From Ectobius pallidus (taxonomy: Eukaryota > Arthropoda > Insecta > Blattodea > Ectobiidae), in the NCBI GenBank assembly GCA_964059195.1, contig CAXKWD010000002.1, forward strand, positions 150,243,042 through 150,307,041: a DNA stretch of 64,000 nt, read 5' to 3'. Shown here one piece after another: positions 30,695 through 42,062 of the stretch. Both the position numbers and the translations under genes were made by a program. Below the pieces are notes generated by a model. It ran no database searches. It saw nothing but the letters and a program-made list of their open reading frames with translations, and was not told where the DNA came from. The stretch's first letter is position 1; every line of letters begins with the position of its first letter.

Positions 30695-33502
30695 CAAATA
30701 CTCTCAATAAGAATACCGCCCACTCTACTCTATTCCCTTTGTTCAAACTGTCCACTAGCACAGAGGTGCCATCTGTTGAGTGGGAATGGGCAGCAGTCTC
30801 AGAAGCTACTTAATGAACCTATATAGCTGCAGAAATAAATTTGTTTTTCAAAGTCCTGATGACACAGTAACTTATTTTTGTGCTTGATAATGCAGGAATT
30901 AGGTCGGGAAATAACATAATTTACACTACCGCTAAACTAACTTAATTAAATGACGATAACGCTAAATTTTTAAGTAAAACTTCTTTAGCCGCGGTAGGGG
31001 TAAATCGAGAGCTTGTGTAACGCTCAAAATCGTCACGAAATTAGTGAGGTGTGACGGAACGGACTGCACAGAAAACAATCAACTCAATGATTAGGCTTAT
31101 CCAAAACTGAAAAAGTCCAAAAGTTAAAAATTAAAAAATACAAAATTTAAAAAGTTAAAAAATCCAAAATTAAAATATACAAAAAATAAAAAATCAAAGA
31201 TCCAACATTTAAATAATCTAAAATTTCAAATTCAAAAAATTCAAAGAACCAAAATTAATAAGTTTAAAATTTAAAAAATAAAAAATTTGAAATTAAAAAA
31301 TCTTAATATCCAAAATTTAAAACCTAAATATCCAAAATTATAAAATTATAAAATATAAAAATAAAAAAAATCCAAAATAAAAATTAAAAATTAAAAAATA
31401 CAAAACTAAAAAAATTCAATGATCTAAAATGTAAAGAAATTAAAAAATCCAAAATTAAAGAATTAAAAGGTCAGAAATTTAAAAAATACAAAATCTAAAA
31501 AGTCCAAAAACCCAATATTAAAAAGTCCAACAAACCAAAATTTGAAAAAACCAATAATCCAAAATTGAAAAAATAAAAAAAAAGTTTCACTTCTGCAGCA
31601 TGGCGTTCCACACACACTTTTTTTTAATAAGTATCAAAACTAATTGTTTCACTTTAATACATTTTCGTGAAAATCAGCTTTAAGTTTTAATTCATACGAT
31701 TTGCAAGATACTTTGTATAATATATACTTTTTTTAATTTGAAATTTTTACATGTAAAACAATTCGGATGGTAAGCCAATGAACATCTGAATGAATCAGTC
31801 TTGTACACACTCTAATTAACGATTTTACTTATTTCACTCTCAAAATAATTATTACAACCATAGACGGCACATATCATGCCACCTACATAACCGGACATTT
31901 TCTTTAGGCCTATGTTGTATTTATTATTTTACTAAGGGGTGCCCACCCCAAAAACTTCATTGCTCACCCCCAACTTCATTGCTCACCCCAAACCCAATTG
32001 CCTGTCGACAAGGGCGCCCATATGATATTTTCTAGGGGGGGGGGGGGCAATTTTTTAAATTAATTTATTTTTTGTCGCTTTAACTTCTTGGGCCACTTTG
32101 TATTTTATATTAATAATATAATAAGTAGCCAGAACATAATTGCGGGGAGGGTCGGAAGTGCCGGGGGATTTGGAATACCCCCAAAAAAGGGGTCGGGGAT
32201 CCATCCCAGAACATTTTTAAATATTAAACTAATGAAAATCACATTTTACGCTATTTTAGCACTCAAAAACTAGTTAAGAAATTTGTTTACCATACTCTAA
32301 GACATGCCAATGTAAACAAGAAAATGTTACCTAAGTCGGATGTCCACCCCGGGAAATTTTTAAATATTGAACTAATGAAAATCACATTTTACGCTATTTT
32401 AGCACTGAAAACTAGTTATGAAATTTGTTTACCATACTCTAAGACATTTCAATGTACATAAGAAATCATTACCTAGGTGGGGGGTCCAGCCCCGGAAATT
32501 TTTAAAATATTGAATTAATGAAAATCACATTTTACGCTATTTTAGCACTGAAAAACTAGTTGGGAAATTTGTTTACCATACTCTAAGACATGCCAATGTA
32601 AACAAGAAAATGTTACCTAAGTCGGGTGTCCACCCCCGGGAAATTTTTAAATGTTGAACTAATGAAAATCATATTTTACACTATTTTAGCACTGAAAAAC
32701 TAGTTAGCAAATTTGTTTACTATACTCTAAGACATGGCAACTTAAACATGAAATTGTCACCTAAATTATAATACTTATTACTATTTATAAGAAAAGTTAA
32801 ATAGCAGATGGAACAGTGGACATATTAGGCCTACTCATTATGTTATGAAAAGAAAATAACTGCTATATCATATTTGACACACCAACAAACCTTGTTTAAT
32901 TAAATAAATATATTTTTTAAATACAAATATAGAATTTTAGGTTTTCACTCTTAGGGGTCTGAACCCCCCTTTCCTAATCCACTGTGGATTCTGCTTCCAT
33001 GATGTCGATTTGGTAAAACTTCTGCAATTATAATAATTGTCTTAAAAGAAAAACACCTGACGATAATAATTAATAATATACATTTTTTTCCTTCGCCCCC
33101 CCCCCCCGGGTACGCCCATGGCTGTCGAAATTCTTCATCTTTATCTTTATAAAGAATTTAAAGAGTCGTTTTGAAGTTATAGAACTTGACCGTTTTTATT
33201 TTTAAAATATAAAACTCTAATTTTGCAACAATTTTCAACCCCCGGCCAGAAAATTCATAACACGATAATATTTCCCCCGCCCCAGAAATTTCAAAGACTC
33301 AGTCTGCGTCTTAACCCCCCCCCCCGTGGGCACCCTGTTTTACTAGAATTTATATTATATTTTCGTACACAAAACACAACAGACAAACGTTAACTATATC
33401 AGCTGACGAGTAACTGCCCATTCCTGCTCACTGGCGGCGCTAGTAGTAGCGTGTCCCGGAAAAAAACAGGGAGTGGACGGTATTACTTATTGAGAGTATT
33501 TG
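30695..33502 (+). mobile_element. Non-autonomous DNA element, copy 1 (2808 bp, 7-bp TSD CTTGTGT)
   Basis: It begins CAAATACTCTCAATAAG and ends CTTATTGAGAGTATTTG, with the inverted match continuing to about 30 bp. CTTGTGT flanks both ends (30688-30694 and 33503-33509). The element is non-coding. A degenerate TCCAAAATTAAAAA array occupies 31090-31590, a tandem array of four units (period about 146 bp) lies at 32157-32770, and C- and G-runs lie near 32035 and 33095. Copy 2 is at 39326-41964. A 7-bp duplication would suit P-like or Dada-like groups; the class is not assigned. Confidence 0.92.
32157..32770 (+). repeat. Tandem array, four units of about 146 bp
   Basis: Each unit holds AATGAAAATCACATTTTACG, CTATTTTAGCACTGAAAA and TTTGTTTACCATACTCTAAG. 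Copy 2 of the element has only three units (about 40770-41230), which accounts for most of the length difference between the two copies. Confidence 0.88.
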
Positions 33503-33509
33503 CTTGTGT

Positions 33510-33596
33510 CTAGGGAAAAACACTCCTGTCTGTCCCCAGGATTATTCTAGCCTGCGAGACCGTCTACGCATGCGCGAGAAATAGCAGTCGTCATGT
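33510..33596. repeat. Dispersed sequence inverted at 61965-62035
   Basis: 33524-33577 (CACTCCTGTCTG ... GCCTGCGAGACCGTCTACG, then CATGCGCG) is the inverted match of 61965-62030, over about 55-60 bp with few differences. Confidence 0.75.
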
Positions 33597-33874
33597 GCAC
33601 GTTTTTAAAGTCATCGATTGATTTCACCGGTGCCATCGGTCTTTCACCAGGGCGTTTGTAAAGTCAACGGACAATCCACCGGGAAAGCATCAGGCCGTTC
33701 ATAAACTCACCGGTGAAAGTCCGGTGGAAGTCACCGATTGCAATCAGACTCACCGAATAATACAGAGAACGCCCATCAACTGAAAGCATGGATCACGTCA
33801 CAGACAGATGCGGCGAGAATTCAAATGCAAGCGAAACGTGCTGAGCTGAAAACATTGACTGTCATCACTTACCC

Positions 33875-35260
33875 CTAGTCAGAGTCGTGCAGTGCAGCTA
33901 TTCCATCCAGTTCTTCAGAATCACTACCGTCAGCACTCTCACTGTCACTATTTACCCCACCCAAATTTATTATTATATTATCAATTTCACTGTCAAAAAG
34001 AACTTCTTTTTCTATATATTCCCTTTCAATTTTCTTCACATGTTCACACAAAGGAATCCAGTCTTCTTTCGTCATGGAATTAAACTTCTCTTCACAAAGG
34101 TTTCTTACCGAAGTTGTATTGCACATAACATTCCTGGAAGCAACCCACCCTTTAACAATGGACCAAATGTTTTCAATAGGATTCAGCTCCGGGTGGTAGG
34201 GTGGCAGGCGGAGAGAAACATGACCGGCATTTCGTAGAATTTTGTCTACTGAATATTCTACATTTCTTGGTTTCATTCTCTTAATTAATTCATACAAAGT
34301 AGGTTTTAACATATCTTCTGAGAATGGAATCCCTTCTTTTATGAGCCAATTTTTCATATCTTGTTTTGTGGAATTTGATGTTGGCGCTTTATTTACTTTC
34401 ACATTGTGATAGGGAGCATTATCAAGTACCACAACTGAGTTAGGCTTTAAATTAGGAATCAGTTTTTCTTTTATCCACTTCTCATAATTGGCCTGGTTCA
34501 TTTGATGGTGGTAATCACCGGTAACTTGGTGCGATTTCCACATGAGAAGTGCGTTTGGGACAAATCCATTTTCTCCGCCTGCATGAATAATTATTAAGCG
34601 TTGCCCCTTCGACACAGGTTTAAGGAGACCATGTGCGGATTCATCACTCCACGACTTCCCTGATACGTGTGATGACAAAATATACGACTCATCAACGTAT
34701 ATTATGTCTCTGTTTTCCTCTCTATATTGTCTTATTTGCCTTAAATATGCAATTCTTTTCTCACGAATGTCGCTTCGTTCTACCAATATAACCCTGTTAG
34801 ATTTTGTACCTTTCCACCGGAATCCTAGCTTCTTTAATAGGCGCCTGACACTAGTGTTTCCACCTTGAAAATTAATTGCTTCCTTCAACTTCTGTTTTAT
34901 TAGTTCCACCGTTGGTACACGTTTCTCCGTCAAATAAAAATTGTAAACAATCCTTCTAACAACACTTTGATCAAAGTCATCAATGTCTATAATCTTCTTG
35001 CATTCTCTTTTCTTATCCGGGGTATGAAATGAGGTACCTTCGCCGGATTCCAATCGTAAGCCTTCCCTTTTAATTTTCTGAATAGCGCTTCTAGATACAC
35101 CTGTAGCCCTTTCAGTTCTCAACTGAGCTTTCTCTAAACTAACACTTAATTCACCTACAGAGGCTTCTTCTTCTTCCATAAACTTTAATACATTATGTAT
35201 GATCTCCCTGGACTGACTACTCAGTTTCTTACCTTTTAATTTTGACAGGATAGGAGGCAT
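33875..35260 (-). CDS. Intact DDE transposase of DD82E type (Sailor-like, IS630-Tc1-mariner relatives)
   Basis: 461 residues, no internal stop. Residues 10-70 are helical and hold a helix-turn-helix-like stretch (TGVSRSAIQKIKREG); a second such region lies around 100-150. Catalytic motifs: IIYVDESY (Asp190), VVVLDNAPYH (Asp280) and HPELNPIENIWSIVKG (Glu363). There are 82 residues between the second Asp and the Glu, so the pattern is DD82E and not the DD34-37E of Tc1/mariner. This matches the Sailor group described among IS630-Tc1-mariner relatives. The C-terminus is acidic and Ser/Asp-rich (about 430-461). The start codon is the first ATG of the frame, preceded by an AT-rich leader. In the cell it would act in the nucleus to cut and join element ends. 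Being undamaged, it is the likeliest active gene in the window. Confidence 0.9.
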   Translation of the reverse strand: MPPILSKLKGKKLSSQSREIIHNVLKFMEEEEASVGELSVSLEKAQLRTERATGVSRSAIQKIKREGLRLESGEGTSFHTPDKKRECKKIIDIDDFDQSVVRRIVYNFYLTEKRVPTVELIKQKLKEAINFQGGNTSVRRLLKKLGFRWKGTKSNRVILVERSDIREKRIAYLRQIRQYREENRDIIYVDESYILSSHVSGKSWSDESAHGLLKPVSKGQRLIIIHAGGENGFVPNALLMWKSHQVTGDYHHQMNQANYEKWIKEKLIPNLKPNSVVVLDNAPYHNVKVNKAPTSNSTKQDMKNWLIKEGIPFSEDMLKPTLYELIKRMKPRNVEYSVDKILRNAGHVSLRLPPYHPELNPIENIWSIVKGWVASRNVMCNTTSVRNLCEEKFNSMTKEDWIPLCEHVKKIEREYIEKEVLFDSEIDNIIINLGGVNSDSESADGSDSEELDGIAALHDSD

Positions 35261-35690
35261 ATTACACGCAAAAACAAAATAAACTTAAACACACTATTTC
35301 ACTGCTCACGGTAGTATCCACATTGGTTCACATGCACGACTATAGTCGATCTGATTATTTAAAGTCCTGCTTAGCAACTTAGACTATGGACGATTTGTCC
35401 CGCTCGCTAGTACAATGTTCACTCTGGTGACAGGAATGCAGCTTTTGTTCCCATTTTGTAAAAGGAAGGGTTTTATGATGGTTTTGTTTATTATTCCATT
35501 GAAGTAGAAAAACGTTTTTTGTTCTCTTTGACTTCAAGAAACACATAGGCTATATTTCTTGTCTGAACGTCAGGTTTTGAAAAATGGTGAATGGAGTTGG
35601 GCGTGTATTTTGTAGTGGTGTGAAATCGTGGCAAGTTCGGAGAGATAAAAATTTGACAATTGAAGAACCTCTCGAAATTATACGTGATGA

Positions 35691-36786
35691 CTAGCTTAAA
35701 AGGCCCCGCGACGCTCGGGTTTTGTATTTTGACTTCAAAATTAACTTATGTAGGACTTTCGATTTTCAAACTCTAGGTCCTTAAATACGCATCTAGAATT
35801 TGAAATGAAGAACGACTTAGGCCTATCACACTCAAACTATTTCCTCAGAAAACGCTTGATATAGATTTTTATGGCTCATAGAGGATGTAGAATTTTGCAC
35901 CCCATTGCTTCTGCACACCATGCCTGGCAGGGGTTCAAATAAGAAGAAAGAGAATTTCCGGTAACATAACATTGTACTGCCTTTACAGAATATTTAATTT
36001 CTCTCTCTCATACAATAGTTTCGGGGCTGAAATCAATACCACTTTCATACTTTCCTCCCCAAAACCTGAGACATAATAATATACTGCGCGTATAAGATTA
36101 AAAATGTTCCGTCCTATTTTGGCTCCTTTTACGTGCTTAGGGCATATGATAAACATCCATATTTCTCAACTAAAAATACAAAGTCTATAACTATGAATAA
36201 CGTATCACTGGATAACATTTTTTCAGACTTCTAATATGGCATAACTTACTCGTTGACACACACCAAGACTGTGTCAGCTGGATTAAGCTGTCCTCGCAAT
36301 ACGACCTCTTATTTTACATCAAAATGTGAAGTGAGAAAATGGTATTTTCTATGTCCAGGGCAGAGAAAGTTGTGTGACTGCATCACATTGTGCATTATTT
36401 TCGTGGATTTAATTCTTCAACAATTATTTACACCAATGAATTATATCGATAGCTTCTCTAATTGGTCAAAGTCCCGAAGCAAATACTTCCAAAGCTATCT
36501 CCGAACACTGCCAGCAATACACTGTTGTCATGAGAACTGTACGTGGAATATTATTTGGATTTGATACTTCTGAGAAAAAAGTTATTAAGTAGCCTAAAAA
36601 CGTCTGATTTTTGGCATTTAAAATCATTTTTTTTTCAAAATCCTTTCTCAGTGTGCACTAACACTGCGAACAAAGATACTTTCAAAATTTCAAGTCTCTA
36701 CCTATTATAGTTTAGGCTCCACGTTGATTCTCTTTCAGTCATTCATTACGTGAGTCAGTCATTCGCTAGTCCAGTCAGGACAAAGC

Positions 36787-36829
<43 letters not shown>

Positions 36830-36937
36830 GTATATATATATACATATATATATATACTGTATACATATTGTATATATGTATGTATGTGTATATATTTATT
36901 ATTAAGTATTAAGTATATATATATATATATATATAGA
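35691..36937 (-). mobile_element. Non-autonomous Helitron, copy 1
   Basis: On the minus strand the element runs from TCTATATATATA to a 3' end CTTTTAAGCTAG, preceded by a GC-rich hairpin (CCCGAGCGTCGCGGGG, imperfect). It lies between A and T of the host (A before TC, T after CTAG) with no duplication, as Helitrons do. Removing it restores the reading frame of the piggyBac-like gene. An expanded TA tract fills its 5' end. The homologous copy is at 48009-49027. No Rep/helicase coding sequence is present. Confidence 0.75.
36783..36935. repeat. (TA)n microsatellite
   Basis: About 150 bp of TA repeats with ATGT and ACAT variants. It belongs to the 5' end of the Helitron. The minus-strand reading frame through it (Tyr/Ile-rich) is meaningless. 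Confidence 0.95.
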
Positions 36938-37609
36938 TTATTTGGAAGATAATTTCTTACCGAGCGACAGTGATAGCGATGTTGATGTTGCCGTAGGAAT
37001 AATAAACGAAATTCCTTGTAATAATTCCACAGTTGAAGTAAGTAATGCCAGAGAATCGCCATACTATCGGCCCTCTTCTATAGAGTTTAATGAAACTGTA
37101 GGCTTGAATTGTGGTGTAAATTTTGGAGAAAATGTTTTCCTTAGTGGAACTCTTTCTAACAAATGATTTCCTAAAGTTATATTTGTGGTCAAACAAATCT
37201 TTACGCTAGTCAGGTCATCACAGCAGCACCACGCCCCTTTATAAAACATTGTACAGTATATATCAGACGTGGACTCCCGTTACTATTGAGGAAATGAGGA
37301 AATTTTTAGGTTTGCAGCTTGTAACAGGAATAATAAAGGAAAAATAGCCTAAAAATGTACGGACCGATGACCCTATCTTTGCAGCGAGAACAATGCTGCA
37401 GAACGAAAATCCAGAAAATGGTAGTTTTATTCCAACATCACCTACAGCTTCATTGTCCTCCTCCTCACCATCGTCTTCTGTGTTGTTCAAAACAAAAGAA
37501 CTTACACCCCATCCAAAGGACCTTCCATACAGACTAGATGTAAGAAGGAAGGACCATGTGTTATTGCATTTCCCCCTTACAAATAAAGTCAATACCCCAA
37601 CAAGATAGT

Positions 37610-38240
37610 GCACACTGTTAAATTCTACTAGGGTATCTTAACAAGGTATGTTAATAATTTTAATGGTCATTTTGTATAGTACAGGAGTTATTGAAGCATA
37701 AATACATTCTAGTTTGTTTACTCTTATCCCTTGAATCATGCTGGGCTAGGGGATTTAAATTTCCAGCAGACAGCAGATAGCGAATGTGAACTAAAGCACG
37801 TGGAGCAGTGGACAATATTTTCATGCTGGACTTTAACACTTCACGTATGCGCACTGCCAACTACATGTTCAAATCTTAACGGACTCGAAGCTTTCAGTTG
37901 CCAGGCGCCCACTTGTAAAGTACGATGCTTCTTAGTTGACAAACATGGCGGAGCAGAGAAGCAGACGACACTAGCATTAATACATTGAGTTTATTTTCGT
38001 GCGAAAGCTAACGAACTGCTCTTCATCAGAGTGTGAGTCCTCCGAAAATGAAAGTGATGAGTCGATTTTGTTTGAAGGCGAGAAAAGAAAGAAAAAATAC
38101 TCTACATACGAAATCTATTAATTCCAAATGTCTCGAATAATAAGCTTTCATGGGACCAACAAATAAACAAATGCTACTGCTAAGCTGTCTCGAGTTATTT
38201 ATTTTTCTACTCCTTAAGCTAAAAGCCTCGTTAGTCAAAA
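37610..38240. other. Spacer without a recognised gene
   Basis: A plus-strand stretch from about 38025 encodes an acidic, Ser/Glu-rich string (SSECESSENESDESILFEG) like the N-termini of several transposases, but it is short and then broken. The frame at 37731-37988 shows no motif. Confidence 0.4.
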
Positions 38241-38975
38241 TATGCTAATAACAGCGTATTTTTCATCCACATATCCTATATGGCATCCGGTTATGGGGCA
38301 GTAGTTCAGGGTCAATAAAGGTGTTCCTATGTCAAAAAAAATCATAAGAATTTTAGCAGGAGTAAAACATCGAGATAGTTGTGTATGTCTACCTGATATT
38401 TCGTCAATTAAAAACAAACACAGTTCCTAGTCTTTATATAAATTTAGTACACGTGAAAGAAAACCTACAATTCACACAACGCTTTTATATACACGAACAC
38501 AGAAACAATTTCAAATTAGATTTGCCGTCATTCAGATTAAATAAATGTGTTGACAGTCATCTATATAAGCAATATACATTTTATAATAATTTACCCTTTC
38601 TGCTGTTGAAGTGCCTACTAACAAATTTAAGAAAGTCCTCATATCAAAAGCATTTTATACTGTAATGTAAATGATTTCCTAATCATGGAATGAACATACA
38701 GTTTTAATTAGGCCAGATTAATATTTATAAGTATATGGTATTTTAATTGATCACATAACATAATATAATTTATTGTTTAATTTACTTTTAGTTTTAAGGG
38801 TCTTTGATGCAATTGTAAATAGTTAAGTAGGCCTATCATCTTAAAACTTATTTTATTTCTCTTGTGTAATATTGTAAGTTGTATGTATCCTTTTCCCCCT
38901 GGTTGAATGGAAGATAAGGCTTTAACTCTGCCAGGTAGAATAAAACATTATTGTATTGTATTGTAAACTGACAGC
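38240..38975 (+). pseudogene. LINE 3' fragment (C-terminal tail and 3' end)
   Basis: Conceptual reading gives YGIRLWGSSSG and KKIIRILAGVKHRDSC (about 38275-38380), then a diverged tail (38381-38665) with VHVKENLQFTQ and NNLPFLLL. This is the C-terminal region of a Jockey/CR1-like ORF2, with frame changes. The 3' end is at about 38970, marked by TATTGTATTGTATTG repeats. 5'-truncated. Confidence 0.75.
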
Positions 38976-39325
38976 ACAGGTTATCCATAATGAGGTCAGG
39001 TACCGTATTTAACTATGCAATATTTTATGGATTTTAATATGCTCAAAATATTATTTATGAGAATGGTAGCACTCAGTTATTAGTTCCCTGCCCATCATAT
39101 ATTATTATTTCCATTTCTAGCAAATCCATGATACAATAATTATTATACAATTAGAATATTCCCGCTGGAATCCATCAACCCGTTCGTAAATTCAACGGCT
39201 CATCAGATGAAAAAAATGGCGGATGACGTTCATCGTACATTCACCGGACTTTCACCGCACTTTTCCACCGGTGGATTTACTGATGACTTTAAAAACGTGC
39301 CCGATCCGTGCAGCGCAGGCATTGT

Positions 39326-41964
39326 CAAATACTCTCAATAAGAATACCGCCCACTCTACTCTATTCCCTTTGTTCAAAATGTCCACTAGCACAGAGGTGC
39401 CATCTGTTGAGTAGGAATGGGCAGCAGTCTCAGAAGCTACTTAATGAACCTATATAGCTGCAGAAATAAATTTGTTTTTCAAAGTCCTGATGACACAGTA
39501 ACTTATTTTTGTGCTTGATAATGCAGGAATTAGGTCGGGAAATAACATAATTTACACTACCGCTAAACTAACTTAATTAAATGACGACAACGCTATTTTT
39601 TTAAGTAAAACTTCTTTAGCCGCGGTAGGGGTAAATCGAGAGCTTGTGTAACGCTCAAAATCGTCACGAAATTAGTGAGGTGTGACGGAACGGACTGCAC
39701 AGAAAACAATCGACTCAATGATTAGGCTTATCCAAAACTGAAAAAGTCCAAAAATTAAAAATCCAAAATTTAAAAAGTTAAAAAATCCAAAATTAAAATA
39801 TACAAAAAATAAAAAATCCAACATTTAAATAATCTAAAATTTCAAAATAAAAAAATTCAAAGAACCAAAATTAATAAGTCCAAAATTTAAAAAATAAAAA
39901 ATCCAAAATTTAAAAATCTTAATATCCAAAATTTAAAACATAAATATCCAAAATTATAAAATTCTAAAATATAAAAATAAAAAATCCAAAATAAAAATAA
40001 AAAATTAAAAAATACAAAACTAAAAACATTCAATGATCTAAAATGTAAAAAAAATTAAAAATCCAAAATTAAATTAAAAGATCAGAAATTTAAAAAATCC
40101 AAATTCTAAAAAGTCCAAAAACCCAATATTAAAAAGTCCAATCCAAAATTTGAAAAATCCAATAATCCAAAATTGAAAAAAAAAAGTTTCACTTCTGCCG
40201 CATGGCGTTCCACACACACTTTTTTTTAATAAGTATCAAAACTAATTGTTTCACTTTAATACATTTTCGTGATATCAGCTTTAAATTTTAATTCATACGA
40301 TTTGCAAGATACTTTGTACAATATATACTTTTTTTTTTAATTTGAAATTTTTACATGTAAAACAATTCGGATGGTAAGCCAATGAACATCTGAATGAATC
40401 AGTCTTGTACACACTCTAATTAACGATTTTACTTATTTCACTCTCAAAATAATTATTACAACCATAGACGGCACATATCATGCCACCTACATAACCGGAC
40501 ATTTTCTTTAGGCCTATTTTGTATTTATTATTTTACTCAGGGGTGGCCACCCCCCAAAACTTCATTGCTCAAACCCCAAAACTTAATTGCTCACCCCAAC
40601 CCAATTGCCTGTCGACAAGGGCGCCCATATGATATTTTCTAGGGGGGGGGGATTTTTTAAATTAATTTATTTTTTGTCGCTTTAACTTCTTGGGCCACTT
40701 TGTATTTTATATTAATAATATAATAAGTAGCCAGAAAATAATTGCGGGGAGGGTCGGAAGTGCCGGGTGGGTTTGAAATACCCCCCAAAAAAGGGGTCGG
40801 GGGTCCATCCCAGAAAATGTTTAAATATTGAACTAATGAAAATCACATTTTACGCTATTTTAGCATTAAAAAACTAGTTAAGAAATTTGTTTACCATACT
40901 CTAAGACATGCCAATGTAAACAAGAAAATGTTACCTAAGTCGGATGTCCACCCCGGGAAATTTTTAAATATTGAACTAATGAAAATCTCATTTTACGCTA
41001 TTTTAGCACTGAAAACTAGTTATGAAATTTGTTTACCATACTCTAAGACATTTCAATGTACATAAGAAATCATTACCTAGGTGGGGGGTCCAGCCCTGGA
41101 AATTTTTAAAATATTGAATTAATGAAAATCACATTTTACGCTATTTTAGCACTGAAAAACTAGTTAGCAAATTTGTTTACTATACTCTAAGACATGGCAA
41201 CTTAAACATGAAATTGTTACCTAAATTATAATACTTATTACTATTTATAAGAAACGTTAAATAGCACATGGGACAGTGGTCATAATAGGCCTACTCATTA
41301 TGTTATGAAAAGAAAATAACTGCTATATCATATTTGACACACCAACAAATCTTGTTTAATTAAATAAATATATTTTTTAAATACAAATATAGAATTTTAG
41401 GTTTTGACTCTTGGGGGTCTGAACCCCCCTTTTCTAATCCGCTGTGGATTCTGCTTCCATGTTGTCGATTTGGTAAAACTTCTGCAATTAAAATAATTGT
41501 CTTAAAAGAAAAACACCTGACGATAATAATTAAGAATATACATTTTTTTCCTTGCGCCCCCCCCCCGGGTACGCCCATGGCTGTCGAAATTCTTCATCTT
41601 TATCTTTATAAAGAATTAAAAGAGACCTTTTGAAGTTATAGAACTTGGCCGTTTTTATTTTTAACATATAAAACTCTAATTTTGCAACAATTTTCAACCC
41701 ACGGCCAGAAAATTCATAACACGATAATATTCCCCCCCCCCAGAAATTTCAATGACGCAGTCTGCGTCTTAACCCACCCCCTCCCCCGTGGGCACCCTGT
41801 TTTACTAGAATTTATATTATATTTTCGTACACAAAACACAACAGACAAACGTTAACTATATCAGCTGACTAGTAACTGCCCCTTCCTGCTCACTGGCGGC
41901 GCTAGTAGTAGCGTGTCCCGGAAAAAGACAGGGAGTGGACGGTATTACTTATTGAGAGTATTTG
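39326..41964 (+). mobile_element. Non-autonomous DNA element, copy 2 (2639 bp, 7-bp TSD GCATTGT)
   Basis: Same ends and interior as 30695-33502, with a different duplication GCATTGT (39319-39325 and 41965-41971). It has three rather than four units of the 146-bp array, and scattered substitutions. The different duplications show two independent insertions rather than a segmental duplication or LTR pair. Confidence 0.92.
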
Positions 41965-42062
41965 GCATTGTGCACGCATGCGCGGGAGTGAGTTATCTAG
42001 CAGACGACAGCGACGTGCACGTGTGTTCTGTTTGCGCGCGAAAAAGTAACGTGTATGTTAAA

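Larger units (their letters stand above)
35584..37605 (+). pseudogene. piggyBac-like transposase gene, internally deleted and split by a Helitron
   Basis: The frame opens at 35584 with a short basic segment ending EEPLEIIRDD, is broken by the Helitron (35691-36937), and resumes in frame with LEDNFLPSDSDSDVD, the acidic N-terminus usual in piggyBac-like proteins. Around 37270-37345 it reads WTPVTIEEMRKFLGLQLVTG, the start of the DDE_Tnp_1_7 domain, then a stop. After TDDPIF the sequence jumps to a C-terminal tail (Ser-rich, then HFPLTNKVNTPTR near 37570-37600), so the catalytic core is missing. It cannot be active. TTAA target sites with matching ends were not found. Confidence 0.65.
33597..39301 (-). 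mobile_element. Candidate DD82E element with its ends; interior enlarged by later insertions
   Basis: GCACGTTTTTAAAGTCATC near 33599 is inverted at 39283-39301 (GATGACTTTAAAAACGTGC). Both ends hold further CACCGGTG and AAACTCACCG-type words as subterminal repeats (33597-33745 and 39165-39300). A transposase gene lies just inside the left end. The rest contains a piggyBac-like gene, a Helitron and a LINE fragment. No target-site duplication was found at these ends, so the extent is a proposal, not a proof. Confidence 0.5.

Noticed and set aside
36775..37062. Tyr/Ile-rich minus-strand frame
   Set aside because: Translation of a (TA)n microsatellite.
30695..41964. Two direct copies flanking 6 kb, taken as LTRs of one retroelement
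   Set aside because: Each copy has inverted ends and its own 7-bp duplication, with different sequences, so they are two separate DNA-element insertions.
41913..42062. N-terminal extension of the zinc-finger MULE protein
   Set aside because: It runs through the terminal repeat and target duplication of the neighbouring inserted element, so the original start must be downstream, most likely 42063.
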